64,000 bases of DNA from JBKQVT01 sp963804825 (GCA_963804825.1 CAWDRV010000001.1:558001-622000); one strand, 5' to 3'; counted from the first letter of the stretch, positions 10,388 through 20,040 are shown. Translations and numbers: made by a program. The notes: a model not told the origin generated them from the sequence alone.

Positions 10388-10653
10388 AGAACTGGACGCT
10401 CAACGGAAGCAAGACGACCGAGACCTTCTCCATCACCAAGACCACGTGGCGCGTGCGGTGGGAATGCGCGGACATGGCAAGTTTCAGCGTGTACGGACCC
10501 GACCGCAAGATCGTGACCTCCGGCGCTTCCGAAAAGGGCGGCGATCTGTCGGTCATCCACGAAGGCCCGGGGACGTACTACCTCATGCTGTCGGCCATGT
10601 TTGCACCGGCGACTTTCTACGTGGAAGAGCCGGACGATGAGGGCAAGCCATGA
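10384..10653 (+). CDS. Small beta-rich protein, left-end cassette gene 2
   Basis: About 89 residues from GTG 10384, which overlaps the upstream TGA; GTG 10354 in the same frame would add ten residues. The pattern WRVRWECADMASFSVYG, then DRKIVTSGASEKGGDLSVIH and GPGTYYLMLSAMFAPATFYV, alternates as in a small beta sandwich. It recalls domains in bacterial exported lipoproteins that end G-GTYYLKI-S-N--WTV. No signal peptide is present at this start, so localisation is unclear. Coupled to the next gene by an ATGA overlap. Confidence 0.6.
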   Translation: MKNWTLNGSKTTETFSITKTTWRVRWECADMASFSVYGPDRKIVTSGASEKGGDLSVIHEGPGTYYLMLSAMFAPATFYVEEPDDEGKP

Positions 10654-10934
10654 CGCGCTGGATGGTTCCCGCTTGGGTGATCGCGCCGATGCTGGGCGTC
10701 CTGATCGGATGGTATGCGCCCTTGGTCCCCGTTAGGGCTGGAAGCTGGGCGACGCCGCCGGCCGCGGCCGCGGCGGATCGGCCGGGCGCCGACGACCAGG
10801 AGGAAACGGGCTATTGGCTCAACACGGCGACGAACGTCCGGCATAACCGCACCTGCCGCTGGTACAAGAACACGAAACACGGCCGCTTCTGCAAGGCCAC
10901 CGATGGCGTGGCCTGTAAGATCTGCGGCGGCTGA
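10650..10934 (+). CDS. Small exported or membrane-tethered Cys-rich protein, cassette gene 3
   Basis: 94 residues. ATG 10650 overlaps the upstream stop (ATGA). An N-terminal hydrophobic segment (residues 5-28) is a signal peptide or anchor; a Pro/Ala linker leads to a C-terminal domain with YWLNTATNVRHNRTC, GRFCKATDG and ACKICGG. The C-x(n)-C-x(n)-CxxC pattern suggests a small metal-binding or disulfide-bonded fold that I recall from other bacterial exported proteins but cannot name. Expression would be tied to the two genes before it. Confidence 0.65.
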   Translation: MTRWMVPAWVIAPMLGVLIGWYAPLVPVRAGSWATPPAAAAADRPGADDQEETGYWLNTATNVRHNRTCRWYKNTKHGRFCKATDGVACKICGG

Positions 10935-10956
10935 ATCACGGCCGTCGAAAGGCTCG

Positions 10957-10993
10957 CGCGGAGCCGCGGAGACGCCGAGAGAAAGGGGAAAAG
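10957..10993. repeat. Family C intergenic repeat (CGCGGAGACGC type)
   Basis: GCGCGGAGCCGCGGAGACGC followed by CGAGAGAAAGGG fills the gap between two cassette genes. The same motif recurs at about 11450, 14898, 15160, 17878, 41990, 45699 and 48673. Confidence 0.6.
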
Positions 10994-10994
10994 G

Positions 10995-11450
10995 ATGCAA
11001 TTGCAAGAGCATTTAGACGAGATTTTCAACGCCTCTGGGCCCAATGTGGACTTCCTGGTGTGGAGGAATTCCGGCACGTACCAGCTTCGCATTCTGGGCC
11101 GGTTCGGGGACCGTGTCATGGGTTACGAACTCACCGAGCTTGACCGGGAGCGAGCACGTCCAGATGGCGATTATCTCCAGTGGGAAGCCGTGGAGATCGC
11201 GCGACGCCTTGCGCTTTTCCGCGCAAATAACTCCCTTGTCGCCGCTCAGGAGCATCAGGGCACAGGTCTGCTGATCGACGAGGCCGAAATGCGCCGCATC
11301 CGTGAATATCTGAATGGCCCGGGCACGCTCGATCCCCTGGAGCGGCGGCTGGCGAAGAAAATTTGCGGCGCTCTCGGTCTGCCACCCGTGCGTGCTTGCG
11401 CGGACGAAGACCTGGACACCTCTGAATGGGATCCTCTTTTTTCTGGGTGA
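10995..11450 (+). CDS. Hypothetical protein, left-end cassette gene 4
   Basis: 151 soluble residues starting after GGGAAAAGG. Predicted alpha/beta composition, with VDFLVWRNSGTYQLRILGRF near the start and an acidic C-terminus. No family recognised. It is the last plus-strand gene of the cassette and converges on the distal end of the late operon, with a family C repeat in the 50-bp gap between them. Confidence 0.55.
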   Translation: MQLQEHLDEIFNASGPNVDFLVWRNSGTYQLRILGRFGDRVMGYELTELDRERARPDGDYLQWEAVEIARRLALFRANNSLVAAQEHQGTGLLIDEAEMRRIREYLNGPGTLDPLERRLAKKICGALGLPPVRACADEDLDTSEWDPLFSG

Positions 11451-11508
11451 AGGCCCTCTCTGCGTCTCCGCGGCTCCGCGCGAGCTTCTTCCGCGCCGCG
11501 TCAGTGCA
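11450..11508. repeat. Family C repeat between convergent genes
   Basis: CTCTCTGCGTCTCCGCGGCT and following CCGCGCGAGCTTCTT occupy the gap between the convergent genes ending at 11450 and 11501. Confidence 0.55.
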
Positions 11509-12592
11509 GGACCTCGTCGCCGATCGTGACCCAGGGCGGCAGTTGAATCTGGCGGGTCGTGTAGTGGAGCGTGTAAATCCGGGTGTCGAAGTCGATCGAG
11601 AGCGTCACGCCGGTCACGACGTCCAGGTCCTGGTACCGCGTCGTGAAGTCGGCGGCCAGGACGGTCCAGCGGTCTTCCTGCCGATCGTAGGAGACGATGC
11701 ACTTTTCGCCGCACTTGATGTCGGGAAACAGGGAATTCAACGCGAGGACCTGCTGCCCGCTGTTCACCAGGTCGAACGTCAAAGGCCGATCGGAACCGGC
11801 ATAGTCGAGCCACCACAGGTTGACGCGGCCGGTCGCGCCGGTCGGGAGATCGTCATAGGCGGTCGCCTCGGCGACGAGCTTGAACTGGTCGGACAGGAAT
11901 TCCCAGCACCCCCGGCTGGGGCTCCAGATCGCGTAGGCATGCGTGCCCCCGCATTGCAAGGGCCCGGGCGTCTCGCCGAGTTCCTCCTGCCCGGCGCGGC
12001 CGACGCCGAAACCGCCGCAATAATCGTCCGAGCGGTAGACCGTGATGGTCTGGGGCGCCGAGTCGTCGGCCGCGTCGCTGATCGTCGCCTGGACCTCGCC
12101 CTGCACGGGCATGAACGTCTCTTGCAGCTCCACGCGGCAAATATTGGGGGCCGGGGCTTCGATCTCCCAGCGGTTGCTCTGGTCGTTCCACCGGCAGAAG
12201 ACCCGATCACCGACACCGAAGGCCGGCGGACCGTAGGCATAGCCGGGTACAAGGTTTTTGCTGCCGTCACCCACGATCGGCCTGCCGGCGCCATCGCCGG
12301 GCCGCGTCGCCGGTTGCCAAACGGTCACTTCGGCATTGAAATCGGCGACGACGTTGTAGCTCAGGACCGGCTTGCCGTCCTCGTCAACGTCGTCGCCGCT
12401 GTTCTGAAAAAGCCGCACGAGGAGGGCCCTTGCAAACGGCGTGGGCTCGACGAACAGGCCCACGTCGCTCTGAAGGGCGTCCTCGAGGCCGGGGTACGTC
12501 ATGGCCTCGACGAGCTCGAAGATTCCGATGGCCGCCTGGTCCTTCGCGGGCCTGACGACGCGGCCGCCGGTGCGTTTGTCGGTGTTGCACAT
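11501..12592 (-). CDS. Putative distal tail protein, last gene of late operon
   Basis: 363 residues, no signal peptide or membrane segment. Rich in aromatic and beta-prone stretches (GDRVFCRWNDQSNRWEIEAP, HAYAIWSPSRGCWEFLS, EKCIVSYDRQEDRWTVLAAD), which look like repeated W-rich beta modules of an adhesive or baseplate protein. It is the most downstream late gene, where siphoviruses carry tip, fibre or adhesin genes, and follows the large tail gene at 12634-14855. No family recognised; a virion surface role is inferred from position and composition. Confidence 0.6.
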   Translation of the reverse strand: MCNTDKRTGGRVVRPAKDQAAIGIFELVEAMTYPGLEDALQSDVGLFVEPTPFARALLVRLFQNSGDDVDEDGKPVLSYNVVADFNAEVTVWQPATRPGDGAGRPIVGDGSKNLVPGYAYGPPAFGVGDRVFCRWNDQSNRWEIEAPAPNICRVELQETFMPVQGEVQATISDAADDSAPQTITVYRSDDYCGGFGVGRAGQEELGETPGPLQCGGTHAYAIWSPSRGCWEFLSDQFKLVAEATAYDDLPTGATGRVNLWWLDYAGSDRPLTFDLVNSGQQVLALNSLFPDIKCGEKCIVSYDRQEDRWTVLAADFTTRYQDLDVVTGVTLSIDFDTRIYTLHYTTRQIQLPPWVTIGDEVLH

Positions 12593-12609
12593 GGGATTGC
12601 CTCCGGCAG

Positions 12610-12637
12610 GGACTGGGGATTAGGGATTGGGGATTAG
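12610..12637. repeat. Family A repeat (GGGATTAGGGATTGG type)
   Basis: GACTGGGGATTAGGGATTGG and continuation. On the minus strand it supplies the TAA stop codon of the upstream tail gene. Confidence 0.7.
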
Positions 12638-14855
12638 GACCTACGGCGGCCGAGAAAATGCGTGCTGTGCGCGTGGGCGAAGCCCGCGCGGACGATCGTC
12701 GTGGGCATCCCTTTTTCGGGGACCTGCCATTCGACCTGGGTGATCGGCGCGGCCATCTGCTGACTCTCGCCGCCGTCGTCGATGACCGTCAGGATTTGCC
12801 CGACCAGGGTGCCCCAGGGGAGCAGCCCGTGGACCTGGACCTCGGCCCGGGTGCGGCTGGTCGCGTAACGGGACAGCGCGCCGGCCATGGCCATCCAGAG
12901 CTTGTCGGAGTCGTTGCGGAGGACCCAGGGACCATCCTGCGGCGAGAAGACGGGGACCATCGTTCGATAGCGAACTTGGTCGTTTCCGCCCCATCCGGGT
13001 TTTAGGCCCGTCATCGTCCCGGGCGTCAGCACCCAGCATTCGGCCTCCGGAACCCGGATTTCCAGCACGCCGCCGCTGGGCGAGGCCCCGGGCAGGGCCG
13101 TCTCGAGCATGATCCGCTGGTCGCTGCGCCAGGCGAGCGTGAGGATCATCTGCTGCCAGTCGTACTCCGGCCGATGGTTCGTGGGTGCGGCGTCGGTCCC
13201 CAAGCCAAACTCGCCCTCGCCCCAGTGGTTCTTGGCCATCAGATGGTTGGGCGACGTGCTGATCTGGAAGCCCAGGCCGCCGGGGCGGATGGAAAAATTG
13301 ATCCCGGCGTCCGCCGCGGTCTTGAAGCAGGGATCGCCCTGCGGATTGGCCGGCTCTTGGTAGCCGATCCAGAGCTGGGGGGGCAGCAAGGGCCTTTCCG
13401 AATCATCGTCCTCCTCCTCGGCCTGGTCGTCGTCATGGTCTTGGTCTGCATCGCCGCCATCGTCATGATCGCTGGGGACCGAGTAATCGACGCCCTCTTC
13501 CAGTGGCGTCCATTCGAGCGTTGCGAGAACCTTGGTCTGCTGGTCCGAGATGCCATCGGTGAGCGCCCCCTTCTGGTCGAATTTTGGGGCTGCGTCGCCG
13601 TTTTGAAAATACCAGTCGTCTTTGACCACAAAGGATTGGTAGACCGCGCGGAACTTGTCCGCCTGGCGGGCCTGATCGTGGACCTCGGCCGGGTCGTCCG
13701 GATTGCCGGTGCCGGCCTGGTACTGCTTTTCCAGGTCGTTCGACCATTGCCCATCGAGGCTCTGATCGACCTGGACCCCGTTCTCTGGGTATTGCCACCA
13801 ATGGACGTTGCCGCCGAAGAGCGAGGCGCAGACCACGATCCGCTCGCCCAGGACGCGGATCGTCTTGTAGCCGTGGTCCTCGCTCTGCTCGACGCGGGTG
13901 CGGACGTTGTCGGCCGTCTGGCTCGTGTAAATCGTCACGGTGTTCGGGTTGGCCGGGAGCGACTGGCCGCCGAAGGACCAGCCGATCGACGAGAGGGCAT
14001 AGACCCAGACCGTGAAGCCGCTGCCGTCGCCGTTGGCCATGACGACCCAGTCCAGCCCGAGCCGCAGCGGCACCAACTCCCGCAGGAACGTCGGCCACGC
14101 TGCGCTGGCTGTCGGCGGAAAATTCGATGGTGTCGAAGACGTCCTGCAAGAGGTCGGCCTGGCCGCCCAGCGTCCAGGACGGTCCGCCGGTGGCCGATTC
14201 ATCGACGAAGCGGGCCAGCAGGTATTCGGCGTAGTCGTAATTGCTCCACTGGTCGTCGCCGCCGTAGAGGTAGGACGTGCTGTAATCGTCGCTTGTGGAG
14301 TGGAGACTGCTGCGGTTGCCGCGGGTGGCCAACTGGTCCTCGTGGCCGGTGTTCATGCCCGGCAGCCAGCCCAAGAGCTTTTCCGAATCATCGTCATCGT
14401 CATCGTCGCTGTCTGCGACGAGCCACCAGGACCGGCTCAGGTCGATCTTCCGTAGGATTCTGCAAGGGGCCGTAGCCGACGAAATTCTGGACGCCGCTCG
14501 GCCCGTGGGCCGTCGAGCCGTGCATGTCGCGGTCCTCGTTGCTGAGTTGGCCGATCCAATAGGGCTGCGGGCCGTTCGGACCCAGCAGACTCAGGCGGAC
14601 CCACCAGCCGGCCCCGCTGCTCCACGCCGGCTTCGCGCTGGGTTGCGTTTCCCAGGGCAACTTGATCGCGCCGTAGCGGCGGCGGAGGCTGCACATGCCC
14701 AGGTCGTGGCCCGAGGCGCACCAGGTGGCCCGGATCGGCTGCAATTCGGCGACCCACTGCCACTGGTCCGACCAGTTCTGCTTGACCTCTACGATCGGGG
14801 GCAGGACCTGCTCGGGAAATTGATTGCCGGCGGGGCCGAGGACGGTGACGGGCAT
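12634..14855 (-). CDS. Large distal tail protein (two frameshifts)
   Basis: About 740 residues reconstructed from three reading frames. It starts at 14855 (MPVTVLGPAGNQFPEQVLPP); the frame changes near 14450 (through an acidic DSDDDDDDDSE stretch) and near 14100 (after DVFDTIEFSADS). The rest is continuous to a TAA inside a family A repeat. The body is beta-rich with Trp clusters and an Asp/Glu-rich linker (DHDDGGDADQDHDDDQAEEE) in the middle. It lies downstream of the tape measure among other distal tail genes, so a tail-tip or baseplate role is likely. No catalytic motif seen. The joins preserve length and composition, which favours a real gene with indels over unrelated fragments. Confidence 0.65.
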
Positions 14856-14865
14856 GGGGAAAGGA

Positions 14866-14938
14866 GGGATTGGGGATTAGGGATTGGGGATTGGAGACGA
14901 AGACGCTCGCGCCGAGACGCAGGGACGCGGAGCATGGG
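14866..14938. repeat. Adjacent family A and family C repeats
   Basis: GGATTGGGGATTAGGGATTG followed directly by a GACGCTCGCGCCGAGACGCA block. Two unrelated repeat families sit side by side in one gap between co-directional genes. Confidence 0.65.
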
Positions 14939-15148
14939 GCGGACGGAAGCGCCAAACGCCCAAGCGGTGATAGTAGGCCAAATTGTGGAGGGAAAGTTCA
15001 AAATAGGCCTGGGCCAACTCGAACGCGGGCGCCGGATGAACCAATGCCTCACGTTTTCGATCCTGTTCCACGGGCATAGGTCTTGCGCCAACTCGCCGAG
15101 CGTGATCGGGCTTGTATCGATGACGTGGGTCCAGGGCGTGCATGCCAT
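14877..15148 (-). CDS. Small late protein (frameshift)
   Basis: About 85 residues. The start at 15148 has a strong GGAGGAAG seven bases ahead and reads MACTPWTHVIDTSPITLGEL. Near 15050 the coding signal moves to another frame, which continues HPAPAFELAQAYFELSLHNL and YYHRLGVWRFRPP before entering the family A/C repeats. One base restores a single product. Function unknown; position among distal tail genes. Confidence 0.45.
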
Positions 15149-15159
15149 GAATCTTCCTC

Positions 15160-15200
15160 CTCTCCGCGTCTCGGCGCCTCTGCGCGAGAACCGGTTTCCT
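15160..15200. repeat. Family C repeat
   Basis: CTCTCCGCGTCTCGGCGCCT and following CTGCGCGAG lie between the genes at 15148 and 15202, immediately upstream of the GGAGGAAG ribosome-binding site of the next gene. Confidence 0.6.
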
Positions 15201-15201
15201 T

Positions 15202-15960
15202 TCACTGGATTTTACCCGTCCAGGCCTCGCCGGCGATCGGAGCGGCCGTGATCGGGGCCGGAATCGTGATGGACTCGACCGTCGAGCCCTCGGAATAACT
15301 CCAGACCGGCGCCAGGGCCGTCCCGTCATTGCGGCGGGTTTGCACGCGGACGTTGACGAGGGTGCCCAGGGGCTGCGCCGGCAAAGCGATCGAAAGCAGC
15401 CCGAAGGCCCCCGCGCCGATCGGCGCGGTCAGGTCCGGCGTACCTTCAGGCGGCGAGCTGCCATCGGTCGTATAGCCGATCGCCCATTGGGTCGCGCCGC
15501 CGGCGGTGCCGAGCACCAGCGCGGCCGTCACCTGGACCACGCCGCCGGCCAGGAGCGAAAGCTGGACCATCGACGGGCCCAGCGGCGGGGCCGGCAGCGC
15601 AAGGCCCTCCGACACCGTGAGGCACAGGTAGGTTTCCCCGCTCGGACCGACCGGCAAGAAACCGCTGTCCAGCACTCCGTTGAACCAGGAGACGGAAAAG
15701 TACCAGGTCCCGTCCCCCAGCGATTCGGGCAGCGTGAAGGGCAACGTCGCGGAGGTCGCCTGCGGCGTGTCGGTTTCCAGGGGCGGCATCGTTCCCCAAT
15801 AGAGCCGATAGCAGGCCGCGTTGAAGACCCGGTAAAGGCCCCGGGCCTCGGCGTAGTGGGCCCGCGGCCAGAGCGGTGGCATGATGGCCCGCGATCGGGG
15901 CCGATTCCAACCGCGATGGTGACGTCGGCGGCGTCGGGATTGGGCGATGAAGTTGTCCAT
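15202..15960 (-). CDS. Putative minor tail/fibre protein
   Basis: 252 residues. A basic Arg/His-rich N-terminus (RRRRRHHRGW) leads into beta-strand-rich sequence (GTWYFSVSWFNGVLDSGFLP, PLGTLVNVRVQTRRNDGTAL) that reads like fibronectin-type or tail-fibre domains. No known family. It shares layout with the genes at 16542 and 17244 and sits in the distal tail cluster. Ends in a family C repeat. Confidence 0.55.
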   Translation of the reverse strand: MDNFIAQSRRRRRHHRGWNRPRSRAIMPPLWPRAHYAEARGLYRVFNAACYRLYWGTMPPLETDTPQATSATLPFTLPESLGDGTWYFSVSWFNGVLDSGFLPVGPSGETYLCLTVSEGLALPAPPLGPSMVQLSLLAGGVVQVTAALVLGTAGGATQWAIGYTTDGSSPPEGTPDLTAPIGAGAFGLLSIALPAQPLGTLVNVRVQTRRNDGTALAPVWSYSEGSTVESITIPAPITAAPIAGEAWTGKIQ

Positions 15961-15969
15961 GTGAAACGG

Positions 15970-16034
15970 TCCTTAGTTCTTAGAACTTAGCTCTCAGGGC
16001 TTCCTTCTAAGCTCTAAGTTCTAAGCTCTAAGCA
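15970..16034. repeat. Family B repeat (CTAAGTTCTAAGC type)
   Basis: TTCTTAGAACTTAGCTCTCA and CTAAGCTCTAAGTTCTAAGC, one array of 7-8-bp units in both orientations. Also at about 25945, 43348 and 43589. Confidence 0.7.
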
Positions 16035-16043
16035 CTTTACAGA

Positions 16044-16531
16044 TCAAAACTCTTCCCATTCCGCGGCCACCTTCAGGGCGACGGCCGCGGCGGTGGGCGG
16101 GGCGGCCTGGAGGGCCAGCGTTTGGTTCGGACCGAACTCCGGCGCTTCCTCGGGGTCCCACTCGAGGAGGAGCGTTGCCCGGCCATTCAGCGCCGGCAAT
16201 CCGAAGGCCTGCGTCCCGTAACTGGTCGGCTCGGCGGAATAGTTGATGCCGATGGCCCCCACGTTCGAGGCCGAGGAGGCCGGGTCCGCCTTGGCGATCG
16301 TGTTCACGTTCAGCGCCGCGCCGGGCGTGCCATCCGCGGTGTTGTCGCTCCGCTGCAAGCGGTAATTGACCTGGAGGTCCTGCGGGGCGGCGGCCGCCCC
16401 GCCGATCGAGAGCCGCCGCAGCCGCGCCGGGCGCCGGGCGTGTTGGGCATCTTGATGCCGAGAACGGTGGTGAACGTGCCGGCCGTGGCCCCCGTGGTCA
16501 CGCCGGTCGCGTCGATGGAAAAATGCGCCAT
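16044..16531 (-). CDS. Virion-associated protein (frameshift)
   Basis: About 162 residues. It begins MAHFSIDATGVTTGATAGTF at 16531; the frame changes near 16440 in a GCGCCGGGCGCC run and continues LRRLSIGGAAAAPQDLQVNY and so on to 16044 (VALKVAAEWEEF). The product is beta-rich and lacks a signal peptide. I recall similar short proteins next to tail genes in environmental phages but cannot assign a family. Starts 11 bases after the upstream gene. Confidence 0.55.
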
Positions 16532-16541
16532 GGTTCTTTCC

Positions 16542-17210
16542 TCACGGATCGAGTGTATTGAAACTGAAATGGACCAGGTTCAGGACGCTGGGATCGAACG
16601 CGGCGTCGGCGGCGATCGTCCGGCGGAGGTAAACCGCCGAGCACTCGCTGGCCGGAAGGTCTTCGGCCAGCAGGACCGCCCCCGACTCGGCCGTGGGCGC
16701 CGACCAGGTCGTCCCGTCCCCGCTAACATCGAGCGATTCATCGGTCGCGTCAAGCCAAACTTTTAGCCACGTGATCGCACCATCCGAAACGTTCAACAGC
16801 GTCAGCACAAGGACCGTCGTCTGCCCGGCTGCAGCGTCGGCCGCGGCAACGTCCGGGCCCGAGACGCCGTTGTCGAACACGTCGGCCAGGGACACTTGGG
16901 ACTCCGTCACGCCCGGCGAGAGGAAATCGGTACATACGCTTACGCGAATGAACTTGTCCGGATCGTCGCCGTCCAGCAGCGTGAAGGCGCCGCCGGCGGC
17001 CACGTCAACCGCCGCGCCGGCCGTCTGCGAGCCCGGGGCCTGCCAGGTCAACTGGACCCGGGGGCCGACCGCCTGAGATTGCAAACGTCCCGCGCCCGGG
17101 CCGTTCCGAGCGCCGGCCAGAACAATGGCCACCCCGGGCACCGCGCCGACGACGGCCAGGTGCTTGACGACCTCGGGACCGGCGGTGATCTGGATGGAAT
17201 CGGCGGGCAT
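16542..17210 (-). CDS. Distal tail cluster protein, unknown
   Basis: 222 residues, start MPADSIQITAGPEVVKHLAV. Acidic, Ala/Val-rich, predicted beta sandwich (DKFIRVSVCTDFLSPGVTES, TVLVLTLLNVSDGAITWLKV). No motif recognised. Tightly packed between the neighbours, with a family A repeat upstream. Structural role inferred from position only. Confidence 0.5.
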   Translation of the reverse strand: MPADSIQITAGPEVVKHLAVVGAVPGVAIVLAGARNGPGAGRLQSQAVGPRVQLTWQAPGSQTAGAAVDVAAGGAFTLLDGDDPDKFIRVSVCTDFLSPGVTESQVSLADVFDNGVSGPDVAAADAAAGQTTVLVLTLLNVSDGAITWLKVWLDATDESLDVSGDGTTWSAPTAESGAVLLAEDLPASECSAVYLRRTIAADAAFDPSVLNLVHFSFNTLDP

Positions 17211-17221
17211 GGAAGGGACTC

Positions 17222-17252
17222 AGGGATTTAGGAATTTAGGGATTTAGGGGGA
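17222..17252. repeat. Family A repeat
   Basis: AGGGATTTAGGAATTTAGGG and continuation. Read on the minus strand it contributes the TAA stop of the gene ending at 17244. Confidence 0.65.
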
Positions 17253-17858
17253 AAGGACGACGCAGCCGGCCGGGTCCAGCGCGATGCTGAAGGCCGGGGC
17301 GTCGGGCACGCGGACGAACACTTCCGGACCGAGCGCCAGGGCCGCCCCGTCGTCGCCGGCCGCATCGACCGCGACAATCCGCCACTTGTAAAGGGCCAGG
17401 TCCACCAGCCGCGCGGTCAGGAATTGGTAGGTCCATTGGTAGGGCAACGCGGCCGCCACGCCCAGGGCCGCATAAGCAAGCGATCGGCCGCGGAAGGGCA
17501 TCGGCAAGAGCGAGGACCAACTGCCCGAGACGCCGGGCGCAAGCGGCGCGCAGACGGCCTGGTCAACGCGGTAGTGGTCCACGTCGGGGTCGGGCGAGCG
17601 GACCCACCAGAGCGTTTTCTGCGCCGGGAAGCGGCTCACGTCGGCGGCGGACGGGTCGAAGTCCGGATCGTTGCTGTCCACGACTTCCACGCGGGCCTGT
17701 TGCCCCGGCGGGACCTGGAAACTCCGACGGGGGGCGGTCGTCCGGCCCTGGTACTGCCCGTCGAGGAACCAGAAGTAGTAGACCGGGTCGGCCAGCGAGC
17801 TGATGACCGAGACGGCGGTCACGTCGGCGATGCGGTTGGTCTGGTAGTCCAAAATCAT
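17244..17858 (-). CDS. Distal tail cluster protein, unknown
   Basis: 204 residues beginning MILDYQTNRIADVTAVSVIS. Contains YYFWFLDGQYQGRT and KTLWWVRSPDPDVDHYRVDQ, suggesting fibronectin III-like beta sandwiches common in tail-tip proteins. No enzyme motif. Ends in a family A repeat; upstream gap holds a family C repeat. Confidence 0.5.
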   Translation of the reverse strand: MILDYQTNRIADVTAVSVISSLADPVYYFWFLDGQYQGRTTAPRRSFQVPPGQQARVEVVDSNDPDFDPSAADVSRFPAQKTLWWVRSPDPDVDHYRVDQAVCAPLAPGVSGSWSSLLPMPFRGRSLAYAALGVAAALPYQWTYQFLTARLVDLALYKWRIVAVDAAGDDGAALALGPEVFVRVPDAPAFSIALDPAGCVVLSP

Positions 17859-17877
17859 CGTAGGGCCGATTGTCTTC

Positions 17878-17972
17878 TCGCGCTGAGACGCGGAGGCGCT
17901 GAGGGGTTTTTGTGGCTATGCAATTGTGTTCATTTCTCTGCGGCTCTGCGTCTCTGCGCGAGAGCCTTCTTT
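17878..17972. repeat. Family C repeats, two blocks in opposite orientation
   Basis: CGCGCTGAGACGCGGAGGCG and, inverted, CGGCTCTGCGTCTCTGCGCG face each other across a short AT-rich centre, giving a large potential hairpin in the 118-bp gap. Confidence 0.6.
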
Positions 17973-17976
17973 GGGT

Positions 17977-18342
17977 TCACGAATCCCGGTAGCAGTCGAT
18001 CTGGATTTCGCCGCGGAGGGTCACTGCGCCGCCCGGGAGCCACGCGGCGGCGACCTGGAGCTGTCCGACCTTCTCGACGAACAGTAGGGCGGCCTGGCCA
18101 ATGTCGTTGACGACTTCGGCGTATTGGCCCTGGAGGGACTGGACCTCGGCGTACCAGGCCGGGAGCCCCTCGCTATTCGAATAGAAGATCGCCCGCAGTT
18201 GGCACGCCACCCCGCTGGCGCCCAGCAGGGCGATGCCATCGCCGTCGATGCCGGGCATGTGCCAGCGTTCGACCGCTTCGGCCGCGGCCGGGGCCAAGGC
18301 CCCTTTCACGAACGCGCAGGTGATTCCAGCGATGGAGGACAT
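17977..18342 (-). CDS. Small protein downstream of tape measure
   Basis: 121 residues (MSSIAGITCAFVKGALAPAA). Mixed alpha/beta with a central VQSLQGQYAEVVNDIGQAAL helix. Starts 3 bases after the tape-measure stop codon, the place where lambda-like phages encode minor tail proteins such as gpM or gpL. No family recognised. Confidence 0.5.
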   Translation of the reverse strand: MSSIAGITCAFVKGALAPAAAEAVERWHMPGIDGDGIALLGASGVACQLRAIFYSNSEGLPAWYAEVQSLQGQYAEVVNDIGQAALLFVEKVGQLQVAAAWLPGGAVTLRGEIQIDCYRDS

Positions 18343-18345
18343 GGT

Positions 18346-20029
18346 TTACTTGTCGTTCACGGGACTTCCAAGTGTGGGGGAGGCACCGGACGCTGCGCGG
18401 TCCATCTTGTCGGCGGCCGCGTCGAGCTTGCCGGCGGCCTCATTCAATTTGATATAGGCGTCGATCTCCTTGTCGGACGCGAATGGATTGCCCATGGTCG
18501 TGGCCGCGTAAAACCTGTCGGTATAAAGTCTCCCGATCGTGTTGTAGAACAGGGTCTCGCCGGCCTGTTCGGCGGCAGGGCCGAAGCCCGAAAGCATATT
18601 TTCCGCCCTGCCCTCGGCCAGATGCCGGCGGTGAATGGATCGGACCGACTCAAGCCGGTTGCGCTCCGTTCCAATCGCGAGGTTCCCCATTTTTTCCTGC
18701 TCGCCCGCGACGCGCGCCTCTCCGGCGGCCTTTACGGACGGATCCAGTGCCGGGAATGCCAATGTCTTGGTATAAAGATCCTGCGCCTCCGCCTCGCGCT
18801 GCCGCGCAAGGTTATGCTGGAAATCTTCCCTGTTGCTGAGGATGTTCTGGTAGGCGGCGATCGCCTCCTTGCGGCCGATCAGTTTTTGCAGGTCTCCGCC
18901 CGAGAGATGCAGCGCCGCGATCTGGTCCACCATTTCCAGGAACGAATGACCCTTGAGGTGCAGCTTTGCCTGCATTTTTCCGCGGAAATTCTTCGTCGCC
19001 TCGTCGGGCGCGGCCTCGCCAGGCTCCTCGTCGCCTTCGACGTTACCGGCGCCGATCCGGGCCAGCGATGCCGCAAGAGAGCGGACCGCCCGGCCTCCCA
19101 GGCTGGCGCCCCCCTCGGGATCGAGCACGGTTGCCGCCACCGCCGTGGCCGACCATGGTTTCCTCGGGAGTCATGCCCGCCATTTTGGCGAACGGCCCCG
19201 CCCTGGCGGTGGCGGCAAGAAGCTCGGGCATCTTGCTGGGTGCAGATTCGCTGGCGCCCATCGCCATGCTGAGAATGTTGTGGAGGCTGCCGGTCTTGGC
19301 CTTGGTCATCGAATGCTGCATCGCGACCGAGGCACGGACCATCATCTCGGGGTTCGTGATCACGCCGGCCTTGAAGGCCGCCGCGAAGGTGTCCGCCTCT
19401 TCGATTCCTCCGGCCGAGAGCAGAGCAAACGTGAACCGCGTCGCCTGATTTTCGTCCATGCCGGCCGTGCCGGCGATCCGCCGAGCCGTGGCCACGTTGG
19501 CCTTGAACTTTTCCGGGTCGCCCCCGGAGACTTGAGCCAGAGACCCGTATCCGAATTCCGATTCCCTGGCCCGCTGGGCCGCCTCATCCTTCACGCGCTG
19601 GAGTTCCTGATAGACCGCGCCGACGGTCGCCAAGGCCGCACTGATCCCAACCAAACCGCCGACATAATTCTTGATGTCGGAAAGGGCGTTGCTGCCGAAT
19701 GCCTTTGCGCCTGATGCGCCTGCGGCGTCCAATTGCTCTTTGGCTTGGCCGGCCGCTCGCCCGTATTCCTGCTGCGTGACGGTGCCGGCGTTGAGCAACT
19801 GATTGAGGTGCTCCATCCGGGCTTCGTAGCGTTCTTGCGGGGTGCGGGTTTCCTCGTAGACCCGAATGCCGGCCTGCTCGAGCTTTTGGAAGTCGGCGGC
19901 CGCCTTCTTGCTGGCCTGGCTGACCTTGTCGAGCTGGTTCTCCAGACCCTGCTCCGCCTGGATGCAGCGCTGCACGGAGGCCCACAGGCGAGCATCATCA
20001 CCGGACATTTCCACGACGACTTGAGGCAT
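18346..20029 (-). CDS. Tail tape measure protein (frameshift)
   Basis: About 561 residues from two frames joined near 19140. The N-terminus (MPQVVVEMSGDDARLWASVQ) leads into long helices (QGLENQLDKVSQASKKAAAD), a hydrophobic stretch at about residues 122-142 (NYVGGLVGISAALATVGAVY), and after the join a highly helical, charged C-terminal half. This architecture and the place right after the frameshifted assembly gene and tail tube identify a tape measure, which sets tail length. Its length predicts a rather short tail by the usual proportion, unless sequence is missing at the join. Function by architecture and context. Confidence 0.75.
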
Positions 20030-20040
20030 CGGCGGAAAGG

